Positions 8,112 through 21,839 are shown, counted from the stretch's first letter. The stretch: 64,000 nucleotides of DNA from Serratia rhizosphaerae (GCF_009817885.1 NZ_CP041764.1:2294001-2358000), one strand, 5' to 3'. The notes: a model not told the origin generated them from the letters alone. Made by a program: numbers and translations.

Positions 8112-9029
8112 ATGAATATTCGTGATTTAGAGTACCTGGTCGCCTTGGCCGAGCACCGCCACTTCCGGCGCGCTGCCGATTCATGCCATGTCAGCCAGCC
8201 CACGCTTAGCGGCCAGATCCGCAAACTGGAAGATGAACTGGGCGTGATGCTGCTGGAACGCACCAGCCGCAAAGTGCTGTTTACTCAGGCGGGTTTGCTG
8301 CTGGTGGAACAGGCGCGAACCGTACTGCGTGAAGTCAAGGTGTTAAAGGAAATGGCCAGCCAGCAGGGGGAAACCATGTCCGGGCCGCTGCATATCGGTC
8401 TGATCCCGACGGTGGGGCCTTACCTGCTGCCGCAGATTATCCCGACGCTGCATAAGTCCTTCCCGAAGCTGGAAATGTATCTGCACGAAGCACAAACTCA
8501 GCAGTTGTTGGCCCAGCTCGACAGCGGCAAGCTGGACTGCGCGATTCTGGCGTTGGTCAAAGAGACCGAGGCCTTTATTGAAGTGCCGCTGTTTGACGAA
8601 CCGATGAAGCTGGCGGTCTATTCCGATCATCCGTGGGCGCAGCGTGATCGCGTCGCGATGCCGGATCTGTCAGGGGAAAAGTTGCTGATGCTGGAAGACG
8701 GCCACTGCCTGCGCGATCAGGCGATGGGCTTCTGCTTCCAGGCCGGTGCGGATGAGGATACCCATTTCCGCGCCACCAGTCTGGAGACGTTGCGCAATAT
8801 GGTGGCCGCCGGCAGCGGGATTACGCTGCTGCCTTCACTGGCGGTGCCGCCGGAACGCGAGCGTGACGGCGTGTGCTATCTGGATTGCTATAAACCGGAG
8901 CCGAAACGCACCATTGCGCTGGTGTATCGCCCCGGCTCCCCGCTGCGCAGTCGTTATGAACAGCTGGCCGAGGCGATTCGCGAGCATATGCAAGGTTACA
9001 TCGGCTCGACGTTAAAACAGGCGGTTTAA
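8112..9029 (+). CDS. oxyR: Hydrogen peroxide-sensing transcriptional regulator OxyR
   Basis: LysR-family activator of peroxide defence genes. The 305-residue product matches E. coli OxyR in length and sequence. The winged helix-turn-helix occupies residues 1-60 (RRAADSCHVSQPTLSGQI), followed by the sensing domain with the redox cysteines C199 (GHCLRDQ) and C208 (GFCF), which form the activating disulfide in E. coli. ATG 8112 (MNIRDLEYLV, preceded by GGAGGG) is preferred to an upstream in-frame start at 8064. It is divergent from the peroxiredoxin-glutaredoxin gene, and its last 18 bases overlap the 3' end of the convergent sthA. Confidence 0.97.
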   Translation: MNIRDLEYLVALAEHRHFRRAADSCHVSQPTLSGQIRKLEDELGVMLLERTSRKVLFTQAGLLLVEQARTVLREVKVLKEMASQQGETMSGPLHIGLIPTVGPYLLPQIIPTLHKSFPKLEMYLHEAQTQQLLAQLDSGKLDCAILALVKETEAFIEVPLFDEPMKLAVYSDHPWAQRDRVAMPDLSGEKLLMLEDGHCLRDQAMGFCFQAGADEDTHFRATSLETLRNMVAAGSGITLLPSLAVPPERERDGVCYLDCYKPEPKRTIALVYRPGSPLRSRYEQLAEAIREHMQGYIGSTLKQAV

Positions 9030-10409
9030 GCCGTTGAGCGCCGCCACCCGGTAGGCTTCGGCCATGGTCGGATAGTTGAAGGTAGTATTAACGAAATACT
9101 CGATGCTATTACCTCCATTTTTCTGTTCCATGATCGCCTGACCGATGTGAATGATCTCGGCGGCGCGCTCGCCAAAGCAGTGGATCCCCAGGATCTCCAG
9201 CGTATCGCGGTGGAACAGGATCTTCAGGCTGCCGACGTTCATGCCGGCAATCTGCGCCCGCGCCAGGTGTTTGAACTGGGCGCGGCCCACTTCATACGGC
9301 ACTTTCATCGCCGTCAGTTCCTGCTCGGTTTTGCCGACGGAGCTGATTTCCGGAATGGTGTAAATCCCGGTCGGGATATCGTCGACCAGATGCCCGCCCA
9401 CTTCACCGCTGGAGATCGCCTGCGCGGCGATGCGCCCCTGATCGTAAGCGGCAGAAGCCAGGCTCGGATAGCCGATGACGTCGCCCACGGCATAGATATG
9501 CGGCACCGCGGTTTGGTACATGCTGTTGACTTTCAGCAGCCCGCGGCTGTCTGAATCCAGGCCGACATTCTCCAGCCCCAGCGAGTCGGTGTTACCGGTA
9601 CGGCCGTTGGCGTACAGCAGGCAGTCCGCTTTCACTTTCTTGCCGGACTTCAGGTGTACGATAACCCCGTCATCCACCCCTTCGATTTTCTCGTACTCTT
9701 CGTTATGGCGGATCACTACGCCGTTGTTCCAGAAGTGGTAGGAGAGTGAATCCGACATTTCCTGATCGAGGAACGCCAGCAGACGATCGCGGGTGTTGAT
9801 CAGATCGACCTTGACGTTCAGGCCGCGGAAGATCGAGGCGTACTCGCAGCCAATCACCCCGGCGCCATAAATAATGACGTGGCGCGGTTCGTGGTTCAGC
9901 TCAAGGATGGAATCGCTGTCGTAAATGCGCGAGTGGTTAAAGTCGACGCCGGCCGGATGATAAGGGCGTGAGCCGCAGGCGATGACGATATGCGTCGCGC
10001 TGACCGTGTCCTGCGTGCCGTCCGGGTAAGTGACGCTGACGGTATTAGCGTCGATAAAGTGGGCGTCGCCGGCAAACAGTTTGCACTGGTTGCGCTCATA
10101 GAACCCCTGGCGCATACGCGTTTGCTGATTGATAACGTTGTCGGCGTGGCGGAGGATGTCAGGGAAAGTGGCGCTGAGCGTACGGGAATTATTGTAGAGC
10201 GGGTTTTGGTTGAATTCGATAATGCGGCTGACGGCGTGGCGGAGGGCTTTCGAGGGGATGGTGCCCCAGTGGGTACAACCACCGCCGACGTTATTGAACC
10301 GCTCAATCACGGCCACACGGGCGCCTTGTTTCACCAATCCCATAGCGGCACCTTCGCCGCCAGGGCCCGAGCCAATAATAATGGCGTCAAATTGATAGTG
10401 CTGTTGCAT
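9012..10409 (-). CDS. sthA: Soluble pyridine nucleotide transhydrogenase
   Basis: Cytoplasmic flavoprotein that moves reducing equivalents from NADPH to NAD+ and so drains excess NADPH. It has 465 residues, one less than E. coli SthA (UdhA). The N-terminal FAD motif IIGSGPGGEGAAMG and a second Rossmann motif, IYGAGVIGCEYASIF, near residue 180 are visible. The active-disulfide position of related disulfide reductases reads GGGCTHWGTIPSK, with only one cysteine, which is normal for this subfamily and separates it from lipoamide or glutathione reductases. Convergent and overlapping with oxyR, divergent from fabR, as in E. coli. Confidence 0.96.
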   Translation of the reverse strand: MQQHYQFDAIIIGSGPGGEGAAMGLVKQGARVAVIERFNNVGGGCTHWGTIPSKALRHAVSRIIEFNQNPLYNNSRTLSATFPDILRHADNVINQQTRMRQGFYERNQCKLFAGDAHFIDANTVSVTYPDGTQDTVSATHIVIACGSRPYHPAGVDFNHSRIYDSDSILELNHEPRHVIIYGAGVIGCEYASIFRGLNVKVDLINTRDRLLAFLDQEMSDSLSYHFWNNGVVIRHNEEYEKIEGVDDGVIVHLKSGKKVKADCLLYANGRTGNTDSLGLENVGLDSDSRGLLKVNSMYQTAVPHIYAVGDVIGYPSLASAAYDQGRIAAQAISSGEVGGHLVDDIPTGIYTIPEISSVGKTEQELTAMKVPYEVGRAQFKHLARAQIAGMNVGSLKILFHRDTLEILGIHCFGERAAEIIHIGQAIMEQKNGGNSIEYFVNTTFNYPTMAEAYRVAALNGLNRLF

Positions 10410-10625
10410 GTAGGAGGGACCTATTCTTATACAAAATTACAACGGTATCTTAACATCATAGCGCTGCACACCCAATCACCATTAGGCTTTTTGAGGCAAA
10501 GTGCGACAGAGAGCGACTATCATCGCCGCTGGGCGCGTTTGTATAAATGCTGTTGCAATAAAATTTGCTATATTGCCACCCTTACGGCGTTAGACTGAGA
10601 GAATGGAAGTTATCTGGATATGCAT

Positions 10626-11258
10626 ATGGGCGTCAGAGCACAACAGAAAGAACGGACGCGTCGTTCCCTGATTGAGGCGGCTTTTAGCCAACTCAGCGCC
10701 GAACGCAGTTTCGCCAGCCTGAGCCTGCGGGAAGTTTCCCGCGAGGCAGGGATTGCGCCGACCTCGTTTTATCGTCATTTCCGCGATGTGGATGAGCTGG
10801 GGCTGACGATGGTCGATGAAAGCGGCCTGATGCTGCGCCAGCTGATGCGGCAGGCGCGTCAGCGCATCGCCAAGGGCGGCAGCGTGATCCGCACGTCGGT
10901 GTCCACCTTTATGGAATTTATCGGCAATAACCCTAATGCGTTTCGCCTGTTGCTGCGTGAACGTTCCGGCACCTCTGCGGCATTTCGCGCCGCGGTGGCG
11001 CGTGAAATCCAGCATTTTATTGCCGAACTGGCGGATTACCTCGAACTGGAAAACCATATGCCGCGCAGCTTTACCGAAGCGCAGGCCGAGGCGATGGTGA
11101 CCATCGTGTTCAGCGCCGGCGCCGAAGCGCTGGATATTGATATTGAGCAGCGCTGCCAGCTGGAAGAGCGGCTGGTGCTGCAACTACGCATGATCTCTAA
11201 AGGCGCTTACTACTGGTATCGCCGCGAGCAAGAAAAAACGTCTGTGTCCCACGTATAA
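10626..11258 (+). CDS. fabR: TetR-family repressor of unsaturated fatty acid synthesis FabR
   Basis: Represses fabB and fabA in E. coli in response to the balance of unsaturated and saturated acyl chains. The 210-residue protein has the TetR helix-turn-helix at about 8-55 (SLREVSREAGIAPTSFYRHF) and is nearly identical to E. coli FabR through the ligand-binding domain. Two in-frame ATGs lie six bases apart (10620 and 10626); I took the second, which gives the family start MGVRAQQKE and better spacing to GGA. yijD follows after 18 bases, so the two are probably co-transcribed, as in E. coli. Confidence 0.94.
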   Translation: MGVRAQQKERTRRSLIEAAFSQLSAERSFASLSLREVSREAGIAPTSFYRHFRDVDELGLTMVDESGLMLRQLMRQARQRIAKGGSVIRTSVSTFMEFIGNNPNAFRLLLRERSGTSAAFRAAVAREIQHFIAELADYLELENHMPRSFTEAQAEAMVTIVFSAGAEALDIDIEQRCQLEERLVLQLRMISKGAYYWYRREQEKTSVSHV

Positions 11259-11276
11259 AAAAGAAGGTGAAAAGTA

Positions 11277-11651
11277 ATGGAAAAACCAGGCCGTGAGAAT
11301 GGCACCTTACTGCTGGCATTGGTTGCCGGCCTTTCTGTTAATGGTTCTTTTGCCGCACTGTTTAGTTCGGTCGTGCCGTTTTCGGTCTTCCCGCTGATTG
11401 CTTTGGTGCTGGCGGTGTACTGCCTGCATCAGCGTTATCTTAACCATGCGATGCCGGACGGTATGCCAAAGCTGGCGGCGGGCTGCTTTTTACTGGGGCT
11501 GCTGCTGTATAGCGCCATTGTGCGCGCGGAATATCCGCAGATCGGCTCCAACTTCCTGCCGTCGATTCTGTGCGTAGCGCTGGTGTTGTGGCTGGGCGTG
11601 AAGTTGAAGGCGCGCAAAGCGCTTAACGTTGAGAACGGCCCGCAGTCATAA
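11277..11651 (+). CDS. yijD: YijD family inner membrane protein (DUF1422)
   Basis: Small integral membrane protein of 124 residues with no established function. Four hydrophobic segments are visible (about 11-31, 35-51, 65-82 and 92-107), ending in a basic tail. It is the conserved downstream partner of fabR in enterobacteria and starts 18 bases after it, behind the ribosome-binding stretch AGAAGGTGAAAAGTA. The genomic link suggests a membrane-related role, but this is only inference. Confidence 0.9.
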   Translation: MEKPGRENGTLLLALVAGLSVNGSFAALFSSVVPFSVFPLIALVLAVYCLHQRYLNHAMPDGMPKLAAGCFLLGLLLYSAIVRAEYPQIGSNFLPSILCVALVLWLGVKLKARKALNVENGPQS

Positions 11652-11661
11652 GCGTGGCTGA

Positions 11662-11687
11662 TGTCGGGCGCCGCTGAGCGCCCGACA
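11662..11687. terminator. 10-bp hairpin between convergent yijD and trmA
   Basis: TGTCGGGCGC and GCGCCCGACA pair perfectly around a 6-base loop. The hairpin lies between the two convergent stop codons. Neither side has a clear T-tract, so it may end transcription from both sides weakly or protect the 3' ends. Confidence 0.5.
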
Positions 11688-11696
11688 ATATAACGA

Positions 11697-12800
11697 TCAG
11701 GCGCGTTTTTCCAACAGTACGCCGCACTCCATGTGGTGGGTATACGGGAACTGATCGAACAGCGCCAGACGTGTAACCTGATGCGTTTCCTGTAGGGTCG
11801 CCAGATTGGCGCACAGCGTTTCCGGATTGCAGGAAATATACAGAATGCGCGGGTAGGCCTGCACCATCTTCACCGTCTCGTCATCCAGCCCGCTGCGCGG
11901 CGGATCGACGAAAATCGTCTCGCAGTTATAGTCACTTAATTCAATGCCCTGCAGACGGTTGAAGCTGCGCACGCCGTTCATTGCCTGAGTAAACTCTTCC
12001 GCCGACATCCGAATGATCTGCACGTTATCGATCTGATTGGCGGCGATATTGTATTGCGCCGCCGCAACCGAAGGCTTGGCGATCTCGGTGGCCAGTACGC
12101 GCTCGAAGTTGCGCGCCAGCGCCAGCGAGAAATTGCCGTTCCCGCAGTACAGCTCCAGCAGATCGCCTTTGGCGCCGGCGGTCACGTCCAGCGCCCACTC
12201 CAGCATTTGCACATTCATCGCCGCGTTGGGCTGGGTAAAGCTGTTTTCCACCTGGCGGTAGATCATGTCGCGGCCGGCGACCGGCAGCACTTCATCGACA
12301 TAATCCTGATCCAGCATCATCTTCATTTTTGACGCACGGCCGATCAGGTGCAGGTCGAAGCCTTGCGCGCGCAGCGCGTCACGCAGTTGCTCCGCATGCT
12401 GCCGCCACTCTTCGTCCAGTTTGCGGTGATACAGCAGTGAGGCGATGATTTTGCCGCTTTGGGTGGAGAGATAATCAATCTGGAACAGCTTACGCCGCAG
12501 GATGGGTTCCGGTTTGATGGCGGCGATCAGCGCTTGCATCAGGCGGTTAATCAGCTCGCTGGCGGCCGGGAAACGATCGATGCGGATGCGCTGCTTGGTC
12601 TGCTGATCGAACATGATGTGGTACATCTCGTCTTCATCATGCCAGATGCGAAACTCGGCGCGCATGCGGTAGTGCTGGACTGGCGAGCGGTACACTTCCG
12701 GTTTGGGCGCCCCGAACGGCGACATCATGGTTTTCAGGCGGCTGGTTTTTTCCGCCAGCTGCTCGTCGTAGCGTTCAATCGGCAAATTCTCGGGGGTCAT
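11697..12800 (-). CDS. trmA: tRNA (uracil-5-)-methyltransferase
   Basis: Makes 5-methyluridine at position 54 of tRNAs (and 341 of tmRNA in E. coli), using S-adenosylmethionine. It has 367 residues; E. coli TrmA has 366. The SAM-binding motif ELYCGNGNFSLALA lies near residue 215, IFVDPPRSG near 293, and the catalytic cysteine is in YISCNPETL near residue 323. The ATG at 12800 gives the family start MTPENLP; a TTG six codons upstream (12818) is in frame but unnecessary. It is convergent with yijD. Confidence 0.96.
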   Translation of the reverse strand: MTPENLPIERYDEQLAEKTSRLKTMMSPFGAPKPEVYRSPVQHYRMRAEFRIWHDEDEMYHIMFDQQTKQRIRIDRFPAASELINRLMQALIAAIKPEPILRRKLFQIDYLSTQSGKIIASLLYHRKLDEEWRQHAEQLRDALRAQGFDLHLIGRASKMKMMLDQDYVDEVLPVAGRDMIYRQVENSFTQPNAAMNVQMLEWALDVTAGAKGDLLELYCGNGNFSLALARNFERVLATEIAKPSVAAAQYNIAANQIDNVQIIRMSAEEFTQAMNGVRSFNRLQGIELSDYNCETIFVDPPRSGLDDETVKMVQAYPRILYISCNPETLCANLATLQETHQVTRLALFDQFPYTHHMECGVLLEKRA

Positions 12801-12924
12801 GGTCTTCTCGTCAGTCAAATTGGATCAGCGGGGATTGTAGGGAATTGGGCTGTGAAGTCCAGTTTTGTCCGCTGTCATGTTGTTGCCCAGATTGGCAGTC
12901 TAGACATCCATTTACATTGATCGT

Positions 12925-13200
12925 AGCATTGCCGTCCGGCCTCAAGCAGCGAGTTAAAAGGGAATCCGGTGAGAATCCGGAGCTGGCGCGCAGCGGTATG
13001 GGGAAGTCACGGCGATAGCGTATTCACGCAGACACTGTCCATCTGCAGGACGGGAAGTCATCGCCCGGTGTCGGCGGTTTTCTGCCACCGGCAAATCCCA
13101 AGCCCGAAGACCTGCCGGTATTACGTCGCAACTACCCTGAACGGCGCGAATCTCGGTCAGGGATCTGCGGCATCCGCCAATTAAGTTTGGATGCTTTTCT
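12925..13200 (+). promoter_or_regulatory. Cobalamin (AdoCbl) riboswitch upstream of btuB
   Basis: The leader contains the conserved elements of the B12 riboswitch in order: GGGAATCCGGTGAGAATCC (from 12960), and the B12 box AGCCCGAAGACCTGCC at 13101-13116, followed by a pairing region that runs up to the btuB start. It lies directly before btuB, the vitamin B12 receptor gene, and in E. coli the equivalent element shuts down btuB translation when adenosylcobalamin is bound. The outer limits given are approximate. Confidence 0.93.
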
Positions 13201-13201
13201 C

Positions 13202-15070
13202 ATGATAACGATAAAAAATACGCTGCTGGCGGTGGCTTCCTCCGTCACGGCTTTTTCCGTCTGGGCGCAAGACAACGCGGCAATCAATAACAACGGCGAG
13301 AATCTGGTGGTGTCGGCCAACCGCTTCCCGCAACCTGTTTCTTCCGTATTGGCGCCGACCTCGGTGGTCACCCGCAATGATATCGATCGCTGGCAGGCCA
13401 AAAGCCTGACCGACGTGATGCGTCGTCTGCCGGGGGTAGATATCGCGCAGAACGGCGGTATGGGGCAGAACAGTTCACTGTTTATCCGCGGCACCAACTC
13501 CAGCCATGTACTGCTGCTGATCGACGGTATTCGCCTGAACCAGGCCGGCGTCAGCGGTTCTTCCGATCTGAGCCAAATTCCTCTCTCGTTGGTGCAGAAG
13601 GTGGAATATATTCGTGGCCCGCGTTCGGCGGTGTACGGTTCCGACGCTATCGGCGGCGTGGTCAACATTATCACCACCCGCGAAAAGAACGGCACCACGC
13701 TGTCTGCCGGCGTTGGCAGCAACGGCTATCAGGCCTATGACGCTGCGACTCAGCAGCCACTGGGGGAGAATACCGTCGCCACCCTGGCCGGCAACTATAC
13801 CTATACCAAAGGGTATGACGTTGTCGCCTACGGCAGTACCGGCCTGCAAAGCCAACAGGACCGCGATGGCTTTATGAGCAAGTCGCTGTATGGCTCGGTT
13901 CAGCACCAGTTTAACGAACGGCTCAGCGGCTTCTTCCGTGGCTATGGTTATGACAACCGCACGGCGTATGACGGCTATTATTCCCCCGGCGCGGCGCTGG
14001 TGGACACGCGTAAATTGTACAGCCAGACCTGGGACAGCGGTGTGCGCTATCAGCAGGGTATTTACGCCACCCAACTGGTAGGCAGTTACAGCCACAGCAA
14101 AGATTACAACTACGATCCGCGTCTTGGGCAATATGCAAGTTCAGCGCGGCTGGATGATGTTGAGCAATACAATCTGCAGTGGGGAAATACATGGCAGGTG
14201 GGGCAGGGTACGCTGAGCGCCGGCGCTGACTGGCAGAATCAAAAAATCAAACCGAACACCGCCTCGGTGACGGAAGAAAAAAGCCAGCGTAATACCGGAC
14301 TGTACCTGACCGGCCAGCAGCTGCTTGGCCCGGTAACGCTGGAAGCGGCGGTACGCGGCGACGACAACAGCGAGTTTGGCTGGCATGGTACCTGGCAGAC
14401 CAGTGCAGCGTGGGAGTTTGTGGAAGGCTACCGGTTTATCGCCTCTTACGGCACCGCATTTAAAGCGCCGAATATGGGGCAGCTGTACAGCGACTTTTAT
14501 GGCAACGGCTCCCTGAAGCCGGAAGAGAGTAAACAGTGGGAAGGCGGCTTTGAAGGGGTGAGCGGGCCGGTGAGCTGGCATGTATCTGCTTACCGTAATG
14601 ACGTTGATAACCTGATTGACAGCGATCCGGTGACTTACCGTTATTACAACATCGGCAAGGCGAGAATTAAGGGCGTTGAGGCTACCGCATCGTTTGATAC
14701 CGGTCCGTTAACCCATCAGTTGGGTTACGACTATGTGGATGCGCGCAATGCCAAAACCAATGAGTTGCTGCCGCGTCGTGCCAAACAGCAGGTAAAGTAT
14801 GAGCTGGACTGGCAGATATACGATTTGGACTGGGCGGTGACCTATCATTACCTGGGACAACGTTACGATAAAGACTACAGCGGTTACCCGGCGCGCAGCG
14901 TGAAGCTCGGCGGCGTCAGCCTGTGGGATCTCGCGGTGTCGTATCCGGTCACATCACATCTGACAGTTCGTGGTAGAATTGCCAACCTGTTTGATAAAGA
15001 TTATGAGACGGCATATGGCTACGCTACTCCAGGGAGAGAGTACTACCTCACCGGAAGCTATACCTTCTAA
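13202..15070 (+). CDS. btuB: Vitamin B12 outer-membrane receptor BtuB
   Basis: TonB-dependent 22-stranded outer-membrane transporter for cobalamins. The 622-residue precursor has a signal peptide ending at about VWA-QDN (residue 21-22), a TonB box (ENLVVSANRF), a plug domain with the VEYIRGPRSAVYGSDAIGGVVNI motif region, and a barrel ending in the terminal aromatic FTF-type residue (SYTF). ATG 13202 corresponds to the E. coli start; an ATG five codons earlier (13187) is in frame, but the riboswitch organisation favours 13202. The 3' end overlaps murI by 56 bases. Confidence 0.96.
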   Translation: MITIKNTLLAVASSVTAFSVWAQDNAAINNNGENLVVSANRFPQPVSSVLAPTSVVTRNDIDRWQAKSLTDVMRRLPGVDIAQNGGMGQNSSLFIRGTNSSHVLLLIDGIRLNQAGVSGSSDLSQIPLSLVQKVEYIRGPRSAVYGSDAIGGVVNIITTREKNGTTLSAGVGSNGYQAYDAATQQPLGENTVATLAGNYTYTKGYDVVAYGSTGLQSQQDRDGFMSKSLYGSVQHQFNERLSGFFRGYGYDNRTAYDGYYSPGAALVDTRKLYSQTWDSGVRYQQGIYATQLVGSYSHSKDYNYDPRLGQYASSARLDDVEQYNLQWGNTWQVGQGTLSAGADWQNQKIKPNTASVTEEKSQRNTGLYLTGQQLLGPVTLEAAVRGDDNSEFGWHGTWQTSAAWEFVEGYRFIASYGTAFKAPNMGQLYSDFYGNGSLKPEESKQWEGGFEGVSGPVSWHVSAYRNDVDNLIDSDPVTYRYYNIGKARIKGVEATASFDTGPLTHQLGYDYVDARNAKTNELLPRRAKQQVKYELDWQIYDLDWAVTYHYLGQRYDKDYSGYPARSVKLGGVSLWDLAVSYPVTSHLTVRGRIANLFDKDYETAYGYATPGREYYLTGSYTF

Positions 15071-15878
15071 TTCCACCGCTGCGCCGCGCCCGACGGTGCT
15101 GGTATTTGATTCCGGCGTCGGCGGGTTGTCGGTGTATCAGGAGGTTCGGCAGCTGTTGCCGGATCTCCACTATATATACGCTTTCGATAATGTGGCCTTT
15201 CCTTATGGTGAGAAGTCCGAGGAATTTATCGTTGAACGCGTGCTGGAGATTGTCGGCGCAATACAGCAGCGACACCCTCTGGCTATTGTGATTATTGCCT
15301 GTAACACCGCCAGTACCGTTTCCTTACCCGCTTTACGTGAACGCTTCGAGTTTCCGGTGGTGGGCGTTGTTCCCGCTATCAAGCCCGCCGCCCGTTTGAC
15401 GGTTAATGGCAGCGTCGGGCTGCTGGCAACGCGCGGCACCGTGCAGCGCGCCTATACCCGTGAATTGATCGCCCGCTTTGCCACCGACTGCCAAATTGAG
15501 TTGCTGGGCTCGTCCGAGTTGGTAGAGCTGGCGGAGGCGAAACTGCATGGCGAAGAGGTGCCGCTGCCGGCGCTGAAGAAAATTCTGCAGCCTTGGCTGA
15601 GCATGCGCGAACCGCCGGACACGGTGGTGTTGGGTTGCACCCACTTCCCGCTATTAGCGGACGAACTGATGCAGGTGCTGCCGGAAGGGACGCGGCTGGT
15701 GGATTCCGGTGCGGCGATTGCCCGTCGTACCGCCTGGTTGATCTCAACGCAGGAAAATTTGGTATCGACGCAGGATGACAATCTTGCCTACTGTCTGGCG
15801 CTAAATGAAGATACTGATGCTTTATTGCCCGTTTTACAGGGTTACGGCCTCAAATCGCTGAAAAAACTGCCGCTTTAA
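15015..15878 (+). CDS. murI: Glutamate racemase
   Basis: Interconverts L- and D-glutamate, supplying D-glutamate for peptidoglycan. The protein of 287 residues carries the N-terminal FDSGVGGLSV motif and the two catalytic cysteines C96 (ACNTAS) and C208 (GCTHFPLL). ATG 15015 gives MATLLQGE, matching E. coli MurI (MATKLQDG), and places the start inside the end of btuB with a 56-base overlap, implying translational linkage. The gene ends just before the rRNA promoters. Confidence 0.96.
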   Translation: MATLLQGESTTSPEAIPSNSTAAPRPTVLVFDSGVGGLSVYQEVRQLLPDLHYIYAFDNVAFPYGEKSEEFIVERVLEIVGAIQQRHPLAIVIIACNTASTVSLPALRERFEFPVVGVVPAIKPAARLTVNGSVGLLATRGTVQRAYTRELIARFATDCQIELLGSSELVELAEAKLHGEEVPLPALKKILQPWLSMREPPDTVVLGCTHFPLLADELMQVLPEGTRLVDSGAAIARRTAWLISTQENLVSTQDDNLAYCLALNEDTDALLPVLQGYGLKSLKKLPL

Positions 15879-15929
15879 CGCCATTTTGATTAAATGTTCA
15901 ACGGTTGAAAAGTTTTTTGAAATTAGGGG

Positions 15930-15957
15930 TTGCGGCGTTCTGAGAACTCCCTATAAT
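15930..15957 (+). promoter_or_regulatory. rRNA operon promoter P1
   Basis: TTGCGG (-35, 15930-15935) and TATAAT (-10, 15952-15957) with a 16-base spacer, followed by the GC-rich discriminator GCGCCTCC. Spacing and discriminator are typical of stringently controlled rrn P1 promoters, and ACTCCCTATAATGCGCC matches the E. coli P1 core. The AT-rich bases just upstream could act as an UP element. Confidence 0.85.
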
Positions 15958-16026
15958 GCGCCTCCACTGACCGGGAACAACGACTGACAAGCCGCCGGGT
16001 CAGCGAGAAGAAAGCGAAATAAACGC

Positions 16027-16054
16027 TTGACTCTCCGGGCGAAAAGCGTAGTAT
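16027..16054 (+). promoter_or_regulatory. rRNA operon promoter P2
   Basis: TTGACT (16027-16032) and TAGTAT (16049-16054) with a 16-base spacer, placed about 100 bases after P1 as in E. coli rrn operons. Confidence 0.75.
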
Positions 16055-16089
16055 ACGCAGCCCGCGCCGATGAGAATTATCTCCGGCGA

Positions 16090-16101
16090 TGCTCTTTAAC
16101 A
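16090..16101 (+). promoter_or_regulatory. boxA antitermination element in the rRNA leader
   Basis: TGCTCTTTAACA matches the boxA sequence recognised by NusB-NusE in E. coli rRNA leaders. A second copy (GCTCTTTAACAA) occurs near 18192 in the 16S-23S spacer. Confidence 0.85.
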
Positions 16102-16252
16102 ATTTATCAGACAATCTGTGTGGGCACTCACAAGACGATATCCAGCATCTTCGGATGCAAAAAAATATCAAGTCTTGAAGAGTGACTAACTGAAGTAAAA
16201 TTCATGCAGTAAATCTTTGAGCAACAGCTATTAACTTAGCGAATCAAGCTTT

Positions 16253-17794
<1,542 letters not shown>

Positions 17795-17868
17795 CCTAAA
17801 GATATCCTGACTGTGCAGTGTCCACACAGATTGTCTGATGAAAAAGTAACGAGCAGAAATACCTTTAT

Positions 17869-17944
<76 letters not shown>

Positions 17945-17945
<1 letters not shown>

Positions 17946-18026
17946 CTTCTCTCCTATGCTGCGTTATGGCGCCGCTCGCATATTTCAATATGCGTCGCGA
18001 CACCACGCCTTGCCTAGAAGAGAAGT
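17945..18026 (+). repeat. Long hairpin in the tRNA-Ile to tRNA-Ala spacer
   Basis: ACTTCTCT (17945-17952) and AGAGAAGT (18019-18026) form an outer stem, and CGCATATT / AATATGCG (17977-17984, 17987-17994) form a perfect inner stem with a 2-base loop. The element fills most of the 113-base gap between the two tRNAs. It may serve RNase processing, or may be a small inserted element. Confidence 0.6.
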
Positions 18027-18058
18027 AGTAAACCGAAGGTCTCTGTCAGTGACTGTAT

Positions 18059-18134
18059 GGGGCTATAGCTCAGCTGGGAGAGCGCCTGCCTTGCACGCAG
18101 GAGGTCAGCGGTTCGATCCCGCTTAGCTCCACCA
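18059..18134 (+). tRNA. alaT: tRNA-Ala (TGC)
   Basis: 76 bases including CCA, anticodon TGC in CTTGCACGC, highly similar to E. coli spacer tRNA-Ala. Second of the two spacer tRNAs, the Ile-Ala type of rRNA operon. Confidence 0.97.
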
Positions 18135-18341
18135 TATAAGTCCGAAAAACACTACTTCAGAGTATATTGGCAACAGTATGCTGCGAAGTATTTTGCTCTT
18201 TAACAATCTGGAACAAGCTGAAAATTGAAACATGGCAGCTGAAACTTGTCCCCCGTAGAAGTTCGGGATGAGGAGTAACCTGTCATAGAGTCTCTCAAAT
18301 GTAGCAATGCGACGATGTCGAAAGACACCTTCGGGTTGTGA

Positions 18342-21249
<2,908 letters not shown>

Positions 21250-21426
21250 ACAACACCGAAGGTGTTTTAGAGACGGATGACAAAATCGTCGGGAACGATT
21301 TTGAACAACGCGGAGCGTTGGCCCCGAAGGGGTGAGTATCAGGATGATACGAATAATTTTCAGCGAAGTTCCGAGATTGGATTGACTGGCGGCGTGAATG
21401 CGCTGCGGGTTGATTGAAACAGAATT

Positions 21427-21546
21427 TGCCTGGCGGCAATAGCGCGGTGGTCCCACCTGACCCCATGCCGAACTCAGAAGTGAAACGCCGTAGCGCCGAT
21501 GGTAGTGTGGGGTCTCCCCATGCGAGAGTAGGACACTGCCAGGCAT
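21427..21546 (+). rRNA. 5S ribosomal RNA
   Basis: 120 bases from TGCCTGGCGGC to GCCAGGCAT, with the 5' and 3' ends forming the closing stem. Very close to E. coli 5S. It lies 177 bases after the 23S end, and the gap holds no gene. Confidence 0.97.
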
Positions 21547-21635
21547 CAAATAAACGTTATCAGAGTGACGCCTGATAATTGCAAGGTTCAGAAGAAGCCT
21601 TGCTGCTTTGAAAAAAGCAACGTAACAGAATCGGT

Positions 21636-21712
21636 GGAGCGGTAGTTCAGTTGGTTAGAATACCTGCCTGTCACGCAGGGGGTCGCGGGTTCGAGCCCCG
21701 TCCGTTCCGCCA
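21636..21712 (+). tRNA. aspT: tRNA-Asp (GTC)
   Basis: 77 bases with encoded CCA and anticodon GTC in CTGTCAC. It is distal to 5S in the same operon, as aspT is to E. coli rrnC. Confidence 0.97.
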
Positions 21713-21721
21713 CTTATTTAG

Positions 21722-21749
21722 ATTATGCCTGCTGACAAGCGGGCATAAT
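21722..21749 (+). repeat. Hairpin between tRNA-Asp and tRNA-Trp
   Basis: ATTATGCC and GGCATAAT pair around GC-rich inner bases and a TGACA-type loop. There is no T-tract; it is probably a processing hairpin separating the two tRNAs. Confidence 0.55.
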
Positions 21750-21763
21750 GGTAAGCACGATTT

Positions 21764-21839
21764 AGGGGCGTAGCTCAGTTGGTAGAGCACCGGTCTCCAA
21801 AACCGGGTGTCGCGAGTTCGAGTCTCTCCGCCCCTGCCA
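21764..21839 (+). tRNA. trpT: tRNA-Trp (CCA)
   Basis: 76 bases with encoded CCA end and anticodon CCA in CTCCAAA, closely matching E. coli trpT. Last gene of the rRNA operon. Confidence 0.97.
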
